Shown here piece by piece: positions 11,716-24,100 of a stretch of 64,000 bases of DNA. Each line of letters opens with the position of its first letter. The first letter of the stretch is position 1. The translations under genes were made by a program, and so were the position numbers. This stretch comes from Atherix ibis (lineage: Eukaryota; Arthropoda; Insecta; Diptera; Athericidae). The stretch lies in NCBI GenBank assembly GCA_958298945.1, contig OY282605.1:110542267-110606266 (forward strand). The letters are read 5' to 3'. The notes beneath the pieces are model-generated. The model ran no database searches. It was not told where the DNA came from and saw only the letters and a list, made by a program, of their open reading frames with translations.

Positions 11716-13478
11716 TTTTGAACGAAAAAAGGCTTCTTAATCGTTCGAACTATCCGACTCGCCATCGTATTTATTTACTTTCTGAATATTATCGACAAAT
11801 TACAATCGTAAAAACAAATTTTTAAAAATTTTGTAAAAACACATATCCAATCACAGTAATTAATTACCGTCGTATCTCCAGTCTGTTCAAGGCGCTAAAT
11901 AGTCTTAACAGTCTTACAAAAAAAAAAAACTGATCCATAAATCCTCTCAAATTACTTGAAATAATTGTGATGAGTTAGAAAACCAACAATAAAATCTAAA
12001 ATAATAATAATAGTTTAATTTATGCGATAAAAACCATTAGTTTAATTTATGCATTATCAGCTGTTCAAATATATTTTTTTTTTAAATGCTAAGAGAAAAT
12101 CTCCTTTGGATTTGCATGTGCCATAATTTCCATAAACACCAAAAGTACAAATGATAACGTTTCCGAAGAGCAAGTAAACAAACTACCAAGACTGAAAAAA
12201 AGAGAAAAGAGGGAAAAAAATCGCCGTTCTCACTGATAATAATTCACCACCCAATACTGAACGGGTACACATAAATTCACTTCTCGCACAGCTCTTGTTT
12301 ATGTTTTTTTTAAATTTTTTTTTATTTAAATAGCATACATAAAATTATTCCGATTGGCAGGCAGTCGATGATGGTGCTAGTGCTGGGTTGTTCTCTTTCT
12401 CATATCGTACTTCGTTTTTATTGTTTTTTATCTATCCTCCTTTCTCTTTAGTTATTTTGTCCTCGCGACAAAACTTCCTTTTTTAAAACGAGTAAAAATG
12501 TAGGTCGCCGCCTCCCGTTTGGCTGGAGTTTATTTTCGTTCGAATTTATTCTATTTTTTTTTTTGCTTCTGTGCCTGTTCGGAAATTGGTTTTAATGCTA
12601 ATTTTTTTTCTTTTTCTCTTCCATTTCATTTGTTCTTTCTATTCAGTTATTCGTTCATTATTTTTTTTTGTGTCTTTATCTCTTCTTTGGATGAGTGTAA
12701 TTTTTTATTTATTATTTTTTGAGTAGAGAGAAAATAAATTGAGAAGGTCAGGAGGAGGCATATGTTCTGCTGCTGCAGCTGCTGCTTGGTTTCCACCTTT
12801 TCTCCCTGCCTTCCTTCTGGACGAAAGTGTACGAGTTTTTTCTGAGCAGATATTTGTGTAAATCCTTTCAACGGTATTTGCTTGAACATAATTCGTAATC
12901 CTTGAAGAGTAATTCAATGGGGGCCTCAGTTCCGCCTCCCGCATATTCTGTACGATTTTCCATTTTAGTGATACTAGACTCAATTGGGCACTGGAGGTTA
13001 TAGGTTAGTTCAGCGGAAATTCCTCAGAAGGATGAACCCTCTTGGAGGTGGACGACTTACTTTTAATGTGAAAAAAGTGTAGTTTTTAGTATAAAAAAAA
13101 GCAGCTTTTTAGGCAGGCATTAGAAAATATGTCAAAAAATTTTGTTTTTGAATTGATTCAAAATTGAATTGATGAACTGTGGGTCTATTGTACAAATTCA
13201 TCTTCAGTCGTAGAACTTGTAGGGTTTTTTTTAACTTAAATTTAAAAGGCTATTTTTTGTTTATTATTTTTATATAAATAATGCACATAAAGAGGAGGGA
13301 GGTGGGCGAGGCCATGAGATTTACAATACAATTAAAATTTTAATGTTTTTAGGATTTTTCTAAAACCTTTTTGGTATTTATATGGGGGGATTTTTTTTAT
13401 TCAAAATAATTTATGACATTTTTCTTTGAAAAATTAAATTTTTTTTCATTTTTCAATTATTTTTTAAAAAAAAATCTT
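11716..13478. other. unassigned A+T-rich non-coding DNA
   Basis: I see no gene. The stretch includes T-rich runs at 12300-12330 and 12550-12720. A CTGCTGCAGCTGCTGCTTGG run near 12768-12787 could encode Gln or Ala repeats, but it lacks a splice-flanked open frame. Confidence 0.45.
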
Positions 13479-13545
13479 AAGGATTATTGCTAACTAACTT
13501 TAAGGGATACTTTGTATCCCTTAAAGTTAGTTAGCAATAATCCTT
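13479..13545. repeat. Perfect 32-bp inverted repeat with 3-base loop
   Basis: The left arm, 13479-13510, starts AAGGATTATTGCTAACTAAC and ends GGGATAC. The right arm, 13514-13545, is its exact reverse complement. Only TTT (13511-13513) separates them. An RNA from either strand would form a 32-bp perfect stem, too tightly closed for a typical microRNA precursor. No TA duplication or transposase remnant flanks it. The likeliest origins are a template-switch mutation or a fold-back artefact in the assembly; a functional hairpin cannot be excluded. Confidence 0.97.
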
Positions 13546-14929
13546 TCTCTCTAATAATAATTTCCCAAAAGCATCAAATGCAAATATCATTTTTAGCAGC
13601 ACTAATTATCTTATAAATTTTACTGCGTTTGCTAACATTACCAACGCTTATTTATGTGTTTACGCAGAGTATTCCATCCTCTTCCCCCTCATTCATAACG
13701 GTCCGTTCCCTTCCACTGGGGTCTATGCAATCCGACAATGACACAAATCACAAACAAACCAACGGCTTCGTGGTGTCCAATTTGTTTTGTGCTGCCGTTA
13801 ATGCGAAATGCGGCTCGGCGCCATCAAAACTGCCCGATTATAGTTTGTGTCTGTCATTGTCAATTTACAGAACGGATCATAAAGCTTTTGCACATGAATT
13901 ATTGAATATGCAATTCCGACTATTGCAGATAATCAAATCAAGCATCCCCCCCCCCCCCTTCTCCCCCAAATAGGATCGTACAGAAATCGTCATAATCGGT
14001 TCCAGAGTGCAATATGCCAGCATGGCCGTATGTGTCGCAATTGTAGACCAATCAAACTCGATGTGTATTACTGGAAAAAGTTCCGTGGTTATTGCGAAAT
14101 TTGCATTCCTTCCGTGTGTGGGGTAGGTCTCTTCAAAATATGAGGAAACGTTTCCTCGTAGGTTCAAAACGATCGAAGGACGGACAGTTGAGAACGGTTG
14201 TGGAGTCACCGACACACGGCAAACGTTACGTGTTCAGTTGCAAAACTAAACCGTGGGAGACACTATTCACTTGGGTCTTTAACACTCGTAAGGGATTTTA
14301 TACACAGAAACTATGGGCACAGTTGATTACTACCGCGTCACCATCCGATAGTCGACAGTCGTCTGGGAAGCCATTTTCAGGTCATTTATCTTCGTTTCAC
14401 TGACACAACCGTGGACTTATTTTCAAGTTCATCCAGGCAGAAATTATTTCCAGCCAACATTTTCCACTTTACTTTTTTCCATTCTATTTTTTTATGGTGA
14501 ATTCTTTAAATTTCTACGAATTTGCTCGAGAAAATTGCCTTTTCTTTTGTTAAATTTAATGATCCTAAAATATGCAAGTAGTTTCGATGAATTACTTCAG
14601 GGGGATTTTTGCCTAAAATAAATACCCTCAAATGCACATTATACTCTAAAAATTTATAAGAAAAAAATGATTCTTGTCACAAAACATCGCATCTTTGACA
14701 TTTTTTCAGAAAATTTCTCAAAAATTTCTTTAAATATAAAAAAAAAACTTGAAAAATTGACCAAAAATTAATCTGGAGAGAATCATACTTAAAATTGGCA
14801 GACACATTTTTATATTTGAAGCAGTAAATGCTGGTCCAAAATATCAGATCAGAAACGTGAAATCGTAAGCTTAGGTCCCAGATCGGTGAAAAAGTTGGCG
14901 ACATTACTGTATGAAGATACATGTTAAAC
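13546..14929. other. unassigned DNA with a less A+T-rich block
   Basis: From about 13630 to 14400 the sequence is visibly richer in G+C than its surroundings and contains a C13 run (13946-13958). Open frames of about 100-114 codons on both strands show no domain I recognise, and none is flanked by convincing splice sites. It could be regulatory or an undetected exon; I cannot tell. Confidence 0.4.
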
Positions 14930-15523
14930 GCAATAAAAACTTGCAGATTCGTTAGGCGTTTGAAAGCGTTGAGAATGAGCCAAAAGCAAGGAAATTGGGT
15001 GCCATACGAATTGAAGCCTAAAGACGTCGAACGGCGTTTTTTCACGTGCAAACAGCTGCTTCAACGACAAAAAAGGAAGGGTTCTCTGCATTGTATTGTG
15101 ACTGGCGAAAAAAATAAACATCGGCGGCCAAGCCAAACATCCATGGCTCGAAGCTCATGCTCTGTATTTGGTGGGGCCAAATATTATGAGCTGTTACAAC
15201 CGCGTGTAACCATCACAGGAGCACGCTACCGAACCCAACTGATGCCTTTGAGCCGACACATTAATGGAAGAACGGCCACAATACGAGCGAAGACACGATA
15301 AAGTGATTTTTGCAGTCAAACAACGCTCGGCCACGTGTTGCTAAGGTGGTTAAAATCTATTTGGAAAAAACTGAAATGGGACATTCTGCCCAAATATTGA
15401 GTAGATTCATGGATCACCTCAAAAGACGAGAAGTTTTTTCAACATGGATTCCGTATGCTCCCAGAAAGATGGGAAGAACTCCTGGCTATCAATGGACAAT
15501 ACTTCAAAGTACTGAATATGTGA
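14930..15523 (+). pseudogene. Broken mariner transposase (relic C), mauritiana-like
   Basis: The plus-strand text reads RLKALRMSQKQGNWVPYELK (linker and WVPHEL-type motif), then VERRFFTCKQLLQRQKRKGS, KYYELLQPRVTITGARYRTQ and NNARPRVAKVVKIYLEK. After a frame change it reads DSWITSKDEKFFQHGF and MLPERWEELLAINGQYF, ending in TGA at 15521-15523. All three catalytic positions are damaged: TGDEKW has become TGEKNK, the HDNARPH block reads SNNARPR, and the SPDIAPSDYHLF block is deleted. At least two frameshifts separate the pieces. The N-terminal domain is not visible and no terminal repeats were found, so the element boundaries are unknown. Confidence 0.88.
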
Positions 15524-15545
15524 GCATTTTTCCATAATAAAGCCT

Positions 15546-18170
15546 CAAATTTAAAAAAAAAAAATATTTTCTCCAACATATTTTTAATAATTTAATCCAT
15601 TTTGCTTTAAATTTTAACAAAGCCACTCCCATTTTTTGTTTCAAAATCTCTCAAATATACTAAAAAATATTTATCCAACCCTCAAATATGATAAAAACAA
15701 CAAAAATAGTTAATATACAAAAAAAAAACAATTACAATCCAATTATAAACAAAAAAAAAATTGAAAAAAGTAAATGCATCTAAAATAAATAATAAAAATT
15801 CTATTAAATATAAATTTGCGAAAAAAAAACAATATTTATATTTAATTATGCCCACAAAAAGGGTATAACAAAAATGGGAAGGAACATAAAAAATAAATTA
15901 TGATTATTATAGAGAAAATTGCATAAAATAATCAATTAATTAAAATATTCCAATATCAGTTCAATTAATAAAATGCGCTACCTTTCTGGGAAAAAATGCA
16001 TGCATAATATTCAAAATCCAATGAAAAAAAAACTGAAAGCAAACCAATGGGAAAAAACAATTGCGTTCGCACTTATACACGCACGCCTACCAACTATTGT
16101 CAGACCAATGAACACAGCCAAATAGAGATAAACAGCAAAAGAGGTTATTGGTTAATAATACGCTCGCAATCAACCAATTTGACTTCGTCGAACAAAATTC
16201 AATTGAATCGGAAAATTACCGCATGGCTTCGCTATAATAAATAATGCACAGTCGCCGATTGGCTAGAGAAGAGATAATAGCAATTTAAATAAATTCACAA
16301 AAATGCAAAAAAAAAACCAGTCCAAACTCTAATAATAATGACAACAAAAGCTAGAAAAATGCGTATTGCAATTAAAATGAAAGAAAGAGAAAAATCAACA
16401 AAAAAATAATATTTTATTCACTATTCATAAATGCAAAAGACAACAAAAAAAAACAACTTTGCACTCACAATGCATTGGGAAAACAAAAAGAGACGAAAAC
16501 AATGAAATTATTCCAGTTACCACCGCCGCCAATTGAACTTTTGGGCTCATCGTCGTGCTCCTACGATTCCATCAGTGTTTCGCTATCATTTTTCTGCTAT
16601 TCGTTGACATTTTGCTGCGCTCATGCATTCACTCGATTCTATTGGCTTTACTTTTTGACTGGTTTTTGGGATTTTTCCCTCCTTTTTTTTTGGTTATAGT
16701 TTTTTGTTCTTTCTGGTTGTTGTTTTCGCTTTATTTTTTGTTCTTTTTCAAATTGTTTGGCATATTTTAAATTTGGCATATTTTTTAACTAATAAATTTA
16801 ATTAAATTTCCTTTTATTTATTTTTTTGGTACGAATAGATGGGAAAATAATTAAAAGAACAACGATTTATTCAGTTTTGTAATAGTTTCCGATGCATTTT
16901 CAATAAAATTTGAATAAAATACTTTGAATTTAATTGGTCGAAAATTGTAAAATGGAGGGTGGGCGGTGGTGAGAAATATTAATTTGTGAACGTGTTAATA
17001 AATTCCACCCATTAAAACAAAAGCAAAGGAAAAAAGGACAATTGTGAACGGCCACGTGCCGAATTTGAATTTGATTTTGATATAAACTCAGTGCTAACGA
17101 AAAACCACAAGGAACAATATTTTTCGCTGTACACCCAGGAAGGTGGGTCGGTTTGATGGAAAGTGAGGATTGCGTTGGCCTTTTTTGAATTTAAATAGAT
17201 ATAGATAGCAATAATAACGGTGGGGAAGAAGTTATCCAAAAAACGAACTATGGTCGACTAACTAAGCACATACACTAGTGGTAGTCAATTTAATTTGCAA
17301 TGCGAATTCGTTCGTTTCGATGCAATCCAATTGAAACTAGTGAATCCGGTAAAACATAAACTAGCCCAGTCTCCCGATTCCGGTGCCCGATACAAAACCG
17401 TTGCTGGATTCCGACAAAACCGAGCATTGCTGTGGTTAAATCCATTCATTCCAAACGAATTTTATATTATTTTTCGTTTGATTTGGGTAGTTAGGGTTGT
17501 GATCTGTTTCTACTCCCCAATTCTCTTTTTAATATTTTACTCTGCGTTCAGAATTAAATCGCATTTTTGCTTACGAACATAATATAGTAGCCCAGAAATC
17601 ATCCGCACACTGCAGCAACCTACAAAAATTATCAACTCCCGAAAGGATTCTATTTTACTGAAAATTGGAAATTGCACAAACTTCCACTCTGGTAAATGGT
17701 ACCGATTTGAAATGCGAAATGACAAAACTATCCAACCGAATCTAGACCATGAACCAGCGATGGGGGGGAGGCGATATCCGAGTACACACGGTCAGGACTA
17801 TGTACCATGAAATGTTTACACAAGGATTATGAGCGCATATGACGAGAAGATCATAATGCAATCCCGGTCAAAGTAAGGATATTTTTTGCAACATTGACTG
17901 TGGATGATTTCATCCGGAAGAAAAAAATCAATGCCTACGAAATCATGCAGAAAAGTGGGGTTTTTCGATTTGATTTTATTTCCATTTTGCTAATATATTA
18001 TTTTATCTACTTTTTGTTAGATGATGTTCTGGCATTTCTTATTATTTTTCGAGTAGGTTTTTTTTTAAAATTGGTTTTTGTTACAACAAAAAAAAAGAGT
18101 CTGATCTTAAAAACAAAACAGAATTTTTAGGATATTTTCAACCCGTGGGTAAGGTAGAACGCTAAAGATA
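15546..18170. other. A-rich then mixed non-coding DNA
   Basis: Positions 15546-16460 are strongly A-rich with TAAAT and AAAAACA runs. Positions 16500-18130 are mixed, with T-rich runs at 16670-16800 and 18055-18080. I see no exon or mobile-element end. Confidence 0.45.
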
Positions 18171-18179
18171 AAACCTCAA

Positions 18180-18500
18180 CTAAATTTCTTAAATTTACCT
18201 CAAAAATTTTATAGAAATTGGAATCTTGCAAAAAAAGTTTATAAAAATTAACCTCAAAAAAGGTTGGACTTTAAAAAAAACCATTCTAAAAAATTGCTTA
18301 CCTTTCAAAAATCAATAAAAAAATACAAAAAAAAGAAAAGTGAAAATAGAACTGACCTTAAAAATGTCTCACAAAATGCAAGGAAAAAAACTTCTAAAAA
18401 AAATATACGCACAAATACAAGCCTAAAAAATATTGTTATAATTGAGAGGAAATAAGGTCCTAAAAAATTGACCTAAAAAATGTCTCACGAGAAAACAAAC
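18180..18500. repeat. A-rich tract with CCTAAAAAAT/ACCTCAAAAA motif
   Basis: Variants of ACCTCAAAAA, GGTCCTAAAAAATTGACC and CCTAAAAAATGTCTCAC recur. The same flavour returns on the far side of the LINE relic at 19540-19620 and 20640-21180, so the LINE appears to sit inside, or to interrupt, one longer tract. Confidence 0.6.
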
Positions 18501-18559
18501 TTATTTTTTCTATCTGAAATTACAATTGTTTTGTAATAAGCAGATTTACATAACATTTT

Positions 18560-19510
18560 AATTAACAATCTTAAGTCAGTCTCCGATGAGTGCTTCCGGA
18601 GAGGGCAGTACAGGACAATTCTCTGACAAGTGGATTATTATGATAGGATAAACGGGAGTGAACTTTTTAATAGCGAAAATGCACAGGTCCTAAATAAAGG
18701 GAACATTTAGATCACGATGTATTACGTTGTTACGAACATAAAAGGGGGAATCAACAATATTACGGGGGATCTTGGATTCCAAAAGTTCAATTCCATAAGT
18801 CCAAATAGGTTTAGAACCTCAAGAGTTCAATTCCATAAGTCCAAATAGGTTTTTATAATTAGATGTTTAATTTTCATTGTTAGTTTCTTGCGTTTGTCCA
18901 GTAGTCTTAGTAGTTGTAGGTAACGTCGAATGGCTTCAAATTTTTTTAAGTCTAGTGTGAGTGTTTCATGTTAATCTCTTGTCCAAGTAAAGTCCCAAAT
19001 AACGTGGAATCATGTTGCTATTAAGGTAAAAAGAGGTAGGTTTTCCTTGACAAAGTGTGAAAGTAATGTGAGCACTCTTCTGTCCATTTACTCCTCAGTC
19101 TCCATCTCTTTAACCAGGATTAAAGGTTGTGGATATGGGATTGTAAATTGTTGGAAGCTATATCAGGATTTGTATGGGTAGCAAGTATGAATTTATGATA
19201 AGATAGTATGTTCAAGGAAGAAAGTTGCTGATTTTCCAGAGGAGTACAGGATGTCACACACGATCAAAAATACTCCTGGGCAATACTCTTTCCTCTCAAA
19301 AGAGGTTGCAATGTAATCAACAATGCGATGGCATTGCTGGATTGTGGAGTGTTCAGATCGGAAGCCAAATTGGTAATCAGGGATAATTTTTCCATTAACT
19401 AGGAATGGATAGGTGCCGTTTTAATAGGAGTTTTTCAAAAATCTTACTAAGGATTGGTAAGAGGCAAAATAGGTCTATAGATTAATGGGTTTAGGAATCG
19501 TTTTAATGAC
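18560..19510 (-). pseudogene. Jockey-like non-LTR retrotransposon reverse transcriptase, decayed
   Basis: Minus-strand translation from about 19500 gives pieces in the order expected for a jockey-clade reverse transcriptase: a finger segment SYQSLVRFLKNSY; IPDYQFGFRSEHSTIQQCHR followed by IVDYI; FERKEYCPGVFL (palm); thumb text SAHITFTLCQGKPTS and IPRYLGLYLDKRLT; then PIWTYGIEL; and the C-terminal YVRNNVIHRDLNVPFI. Stops and frame changes interrupt it many times and the YADD block is not recognisable. No ORF1, endonuclease or 5' end was found, so the copy is 5'-truncated, as is usual for LINEs. The C-terminal end lies near 18560, and the element's 3' end is not defined. Family assignment is by motif order. 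Confidence 0.85.
18785..18852. repeat. 28-bp direct repeat inside the LINE relic
   Basis: GTTCAATTCCATAAGTCCAA plus ATAGGTTT occurs at 18785-18812 and, identically, at 18825-18852, a period of 40 bases. On the minus strand it encodes the conserved PIWTYGIEL segment. Because 40 is not a multiple of three, the duplication shifts the frame. Confidence 0.95.
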
Positions 19511-19629
19511 AGAAAATTTACAGAAAAAGGGAAAATATAAAAAAAAACCTAAAAAATTTGGAGAAAATCAGGTCCTAAAAAATTTACTTAAAAAAATATT
19601 TCAAAAAAATATTGGTAATTTGGAAGACC

Positions 19630-20639
19630 ACTTATGCTAGGGACACACGTCTGGTCTGGTATCGATACCATGAACGCAGAGATACCTTGTAGAATATTAC
19701 CACCTGACACACGGTCGTTCATGGTGCAGTTTGACGTTTCGGCTTTTGACATTTAGGCACAAAAGAAAATAATATGCAAAAATTCCATATTAATAATTTT
19801 CACTTTCAAACATTGAAATAAATCGCATTGTGAACTGAAAACAAAATGTCAGTTTTACTTTCTATTACAAGCAAATGGACGTCATTAGTTAACTCCTCTA
19901 CTTGCCGCTGCAGTAATATTATGGGAATATGGCGCTGAAGTCAGTAAAAGTTTGTGGTTGTATGGAAAAGTATATAACAAAATATTCTTTGAGATGAAGA
20001 AGTTATTAAAATTTTATGAACGTTAAGTTCCACTGGAGTATGGGCCATCTAAGACCCCCCAACCAGATGGACGGTCGGCTTCACTTTTTTTAAAATTTTT
20101 TTTTACTTATTTCAAAAAATTGTTCTCGATTCATTTTTTTCTTCCGAATTTTTACACTTTCTAACTCAAATCGTATTGCTTTCCATTTTAGCCTGCTTAA
20201 TTTTTCTTTAGTATTTTTGTTGTTGTGATTTTTCTTTAATATTCGCCATTTTTTTCTTCTCTTCTTCCATTTCCATGGAGAACTTAACACCCTCGGATGT
20301 TCTTGGCATGATATTTTTCTGCTTATGGAGAATGTAAGACCACATCTCAGCACCAATTTCGAACCCCATCACAATATTCCCAGAAAGCCAGCTTTTCAAG
20401 CATGCCTAGCTGATACTCCCTCGTGTAGAACTTAAAGTTCAGAAATTTATTTTTTTATTCCAAATTTTAATTCCTTCTTAATTTTGTCCAACAACCAAAA
20501 ATAAAATAATTTAAATTATATTTTTTTATACCATAACAAGTACCAGTTTTGTGTATAGAAAGTCCAGATACCAGATGTTTTTTCCTAGTATAACAGGATA
20601 CACGCAAATATAATACCCAGAAAATGGAAAATAATATTA
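19630..20639. other. unassigned non-coding DNA between motif tracts
   Basis: This stretch contains GACACACG twice (around 19642 and 19705) and an exact 10-bp inverted pair, ACCATGAACG (19667-19676) and CGTTCATGGT (19716-19725). It may be a decayed mobile element, but no terminal repeat pair could be defined. An open frame on the minus strand near 20090-20356 is lysine-rich and low complexity, and is not considered a gene. Confidence 0.4.
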
Positions 20640-21180
20640 GAATTTCGAAAAGTCAAACCTAAGAAAAACTGGTCTAAAAAAATTTCCGAGAATGAACTGC
20701 CCTAAAAAAAAGTTACTAAAGAGCCCAAAAAAAAATATTTAAAAAAATGTAAATTTTGTGAAAATTTTAGCCCAAATAAATGACAAAAGAAAAACAAAAT
20801 CTTCCACGTTCAAATAAGTCACAAAAGGACACCAAAAAATAAAATAAAAAATGGGCAACTTTGTGAATATTTCGACAAATCAGACCTTAACAATTGGACA
20901 CAAAAATGCGAATCCTAATAAAAAATTTGCAACAAAAAAAATTGGACCCAAAATAAACACGAAAAACCAAACAAAAAGATAATTTTATTTTGTGTGCATT
21001 TATTTTACCGAAACTTATGACAAATCAGCACTAAAAAATGAGACCCAAAAAAACCTCTCGAAAATCAGTCATCAAAAATTTTGATTTGCAAAACTGCCCA
21101 AAATCTAACAAAACCCCTCCCCCACTCTCTTCTAACCAAAAAAAAAAAAAAATTCGAAAGTTTAACCAAAAAAAAAAAAA
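20640..21180. repeat. A-rich tract, CCTAAAAAAA/CCCAAAAAA type
   Basis: CCTAAGAAAA, CCCTAAAAAAAA, GCCCAAAAAAA and GACCCAAAAAAA variants recur, with poly-A runs at 21138-21152 and 21168-21180. It is the continuation of the 18180-18500 motif tract. Confidence 0.6.
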
Positions 21181-24100
21181 TTAAGCAAATATTTTTTAGG
21201 TCAAAACTTCCCCTTTTTCGGTCAAGATTTGTAATTTGATTTTTGTTGTAAAGATTTCCACCGAAAAGAACTCAGATTTCCACACTTTCTCATCAGTACA
21301 ACTACTCGGTCACTCCCCCCTTCCACTGTAGTTATAGTGCAGTTTGAACAAGCTTAATTTACTGATAAAATAAATAATCTCCTTGACCTAAATTGTTGGA
21401 AGTTTCCCTCGTAAATTAATGGAAAAATTAACAAGAGAAACACATTTTCCAGATTAATTTAGAGCAAGTGCGATGGTAGAAATTGAATGAAAAGCTTTTT
21501 TGCTGGATCGATGGGGATGGGGGTTGGTTAAAAGGTGAAAGGCTGTCGGGATTACTGGGAGAATGAACAGTGGCAGAGGTCTTGTTCTGGCCTAGACTAC
21601 ATGTGTGCGTGTGTGTGTGTGTTTCGAACTGTTTAAAGTGCATTTTCGAATTAAAATCGATAGTCGAGTGGAGAGAGATCCGAGCTTTTCAACTTGTGAA
21701 CAGTAAGTAGCCCAGGGAATAATGGGAATCGAGAGGCTGGGTCAGTCAGTCAGTCCATGTGGTTTGACTGGTAGAAGTGATTTTGTTGTAGAATATTCCA
21801 CTCCACATTGAATTAGGCAATTGTCTGTGAGAGAAAATACGAAAATTGCTGATCCCAAAACTAGGCAGTTGGATACGATATTTGGAGCAAAACATTCTCA
21901 TTGACTTCTTCTCAATGCACGTTAGCCAGACACCAGCGATTTTACGTTTACGCACTTGAAATTTTCACTTTCGTTACATTCCAATTTGGTGAGATTGAGC
22001 AGAAGTGATAAAATCCCCTTTTGAGATCTGATAAGGTAGACTACCCCGACAATGATTTGTGATGACAAGAAAAATAAGGTACACGCCCGCCATATTCATC
22101 TTAAGGGAAAAATTTCGTTTAAGAATGGTTGAAGCGGTGAGTTTCTTACCAAATTTTCCAAGGTCGATGCACCTAACAACTTCAGTTTTAGTTTTTCTCC
22201 TTTTTTACAAAAAAGAATGAGTGAACGACGAGGCATTTTCATTAACAGTTATTAGAAAAAATCCCTTCGATTCAATGCGGGAGTATTTATTCAGTAAAGA
22301 CCAAATACTCTGATTAAGGATAGCCACCAGCAATGACAGTGTCAAAAAAGGATCAAATCCAAACGCTTCTAATTACAATAACAACAATGAAAAACAATAA
22401 CCGAAATCAATAAGGATTTTCACAGTTGTAGCCCAACAAAAAGAAAAAGACACATTTAATATTCGTAATCCTTGAAAAAATTACCATGTGATAAAATGGC
22501 AGTAATTGTTTTATAAGCGAACATGTGTCAGAGAAGAGATTTTTGCCTGCTCTTAAATTTTCTTAGTCCTTAATTGTTATTTTGTTTTTATACAAATTTT
22601 TTGTTGAATCATCAAATTGAACAGAACAGTTTAAAAAAGGGTACTTTTTGCTAAAAAATTCAAAAAAATGATTTTTCCCATTTAAAAAAATTAAATTTCT
22701 TGTCAAAGACCAACCTCCAAGTCGCATAAATAAGGAAACTTTTCGTAGAAGATATTTTGACATAAAATTAATTGAAAATTTACTCCAAAATATCATCTAA
22801 CATTTTATAATTTCTATTATTAATAATAAAAAATCATCCCAAACAAAAGGCAGTAGACATTTTAACAGATTTGCTATAATTTTGATTATTTGATTATTTT
22901 TAATATTTTCGTAAAATTTTATTTATTCAAAAATTTCTGGGCATTCTTTTCTTCTAATACAATATTAAAATGAAAATCCAATTACCACCGCCCACCAGTA
23001 TTGATTGCAAATCAGATCATCATCCCCCGCCCACATTTAATTCGTTTAGTTGGAAACCCTTCCAAGGCTACACGTTCAAAAGCGGTCACATTCCACACGA
23101 AACCAATTATATGACATATCCACCCCACCCCTAACCAAATTTTCAACGTTTCTATTGTTAGTGAGAAAAGATCACCGCCAATGCCATAATATTCTGAGTG
23201 CAGCAAAAGTAAAAGAAAAAATGAGACGAATGAGAAGCGACCGGATAACTGTGCGTGCTTTTTATTTTGTTCTCTTCGCTCTGATGCTTGTAATTATTGG
23301 CAGTCGCTAAAAGCAAGAGAATTTTAGGGTTTCTCATTTTTTCCTATTGGCTAATTTTCATTTGAGTAAAAAATACTTAATTCGAAATTAAGTAAAAAAT
23401 AATTTTCTAACGCTTTTAAAAAAAATGCAAATTTTTTACAACAATTTTATTTATTCAAAAAAACAAAAAAATTTATAATAGTAAAAAGGACAACTGATTT
23501 TATTGAAATAGAAACAATTATTGTATTAAGAAAAAATAATAAGTAAAAATGACCACTGCAGCGAAAACGAGAGAAAGTTTGGCGTTTTTTTTTGCGTTTT
23601 CTTTTACAATTATTTTTATACACTCTTACACACCCACGCAAACAAAAATGTTAAAATTATTCCATTTTTATGTGCAACAATTTTATACAAACTAAGCGCC
23701 GGTGCTGGTGCTCAGTTAAAAGGACCTTCACCGTCAAGTCAAGTCTTATCGTGTTTACTTCTCTTTGGATGGTTTTTTTTGTTGTTGTTTTTATTTAATT
23801 TTATATTATTCTATTTTCAGTTGGTATTTGTTAACACCCGTTTTATTTGTAAGGAAATTCCTGCTTAGGTTGAGGTCCCGTTTGGTTTGATGGCTTTTCC
23901 CTTTGGCATTGGTGGCGTTGGAGAATGGTCCGTTCGCTTGTGACTTTCACTTATTCAGTAACGATCACAATTTGCGCTCGTAAAATGCTCAAAGCAACAG
24001 TAAACGTGGGAAGAAATGATTGTGTTTGGGACAATGTTGCACGTATCAGCAATCACAGGACCTTGTTGACACGGCAAAATATTTAGTCGGAGAACAATGC

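Noticed and set aside
12768..12787. CTGCTGCAGCTGCTGCTTGG as a possible Gln-rich osa exon
   Set aside because: The Gln reading is on the minus strand, opposite to osa, and there is no splice-bounded frame around it.
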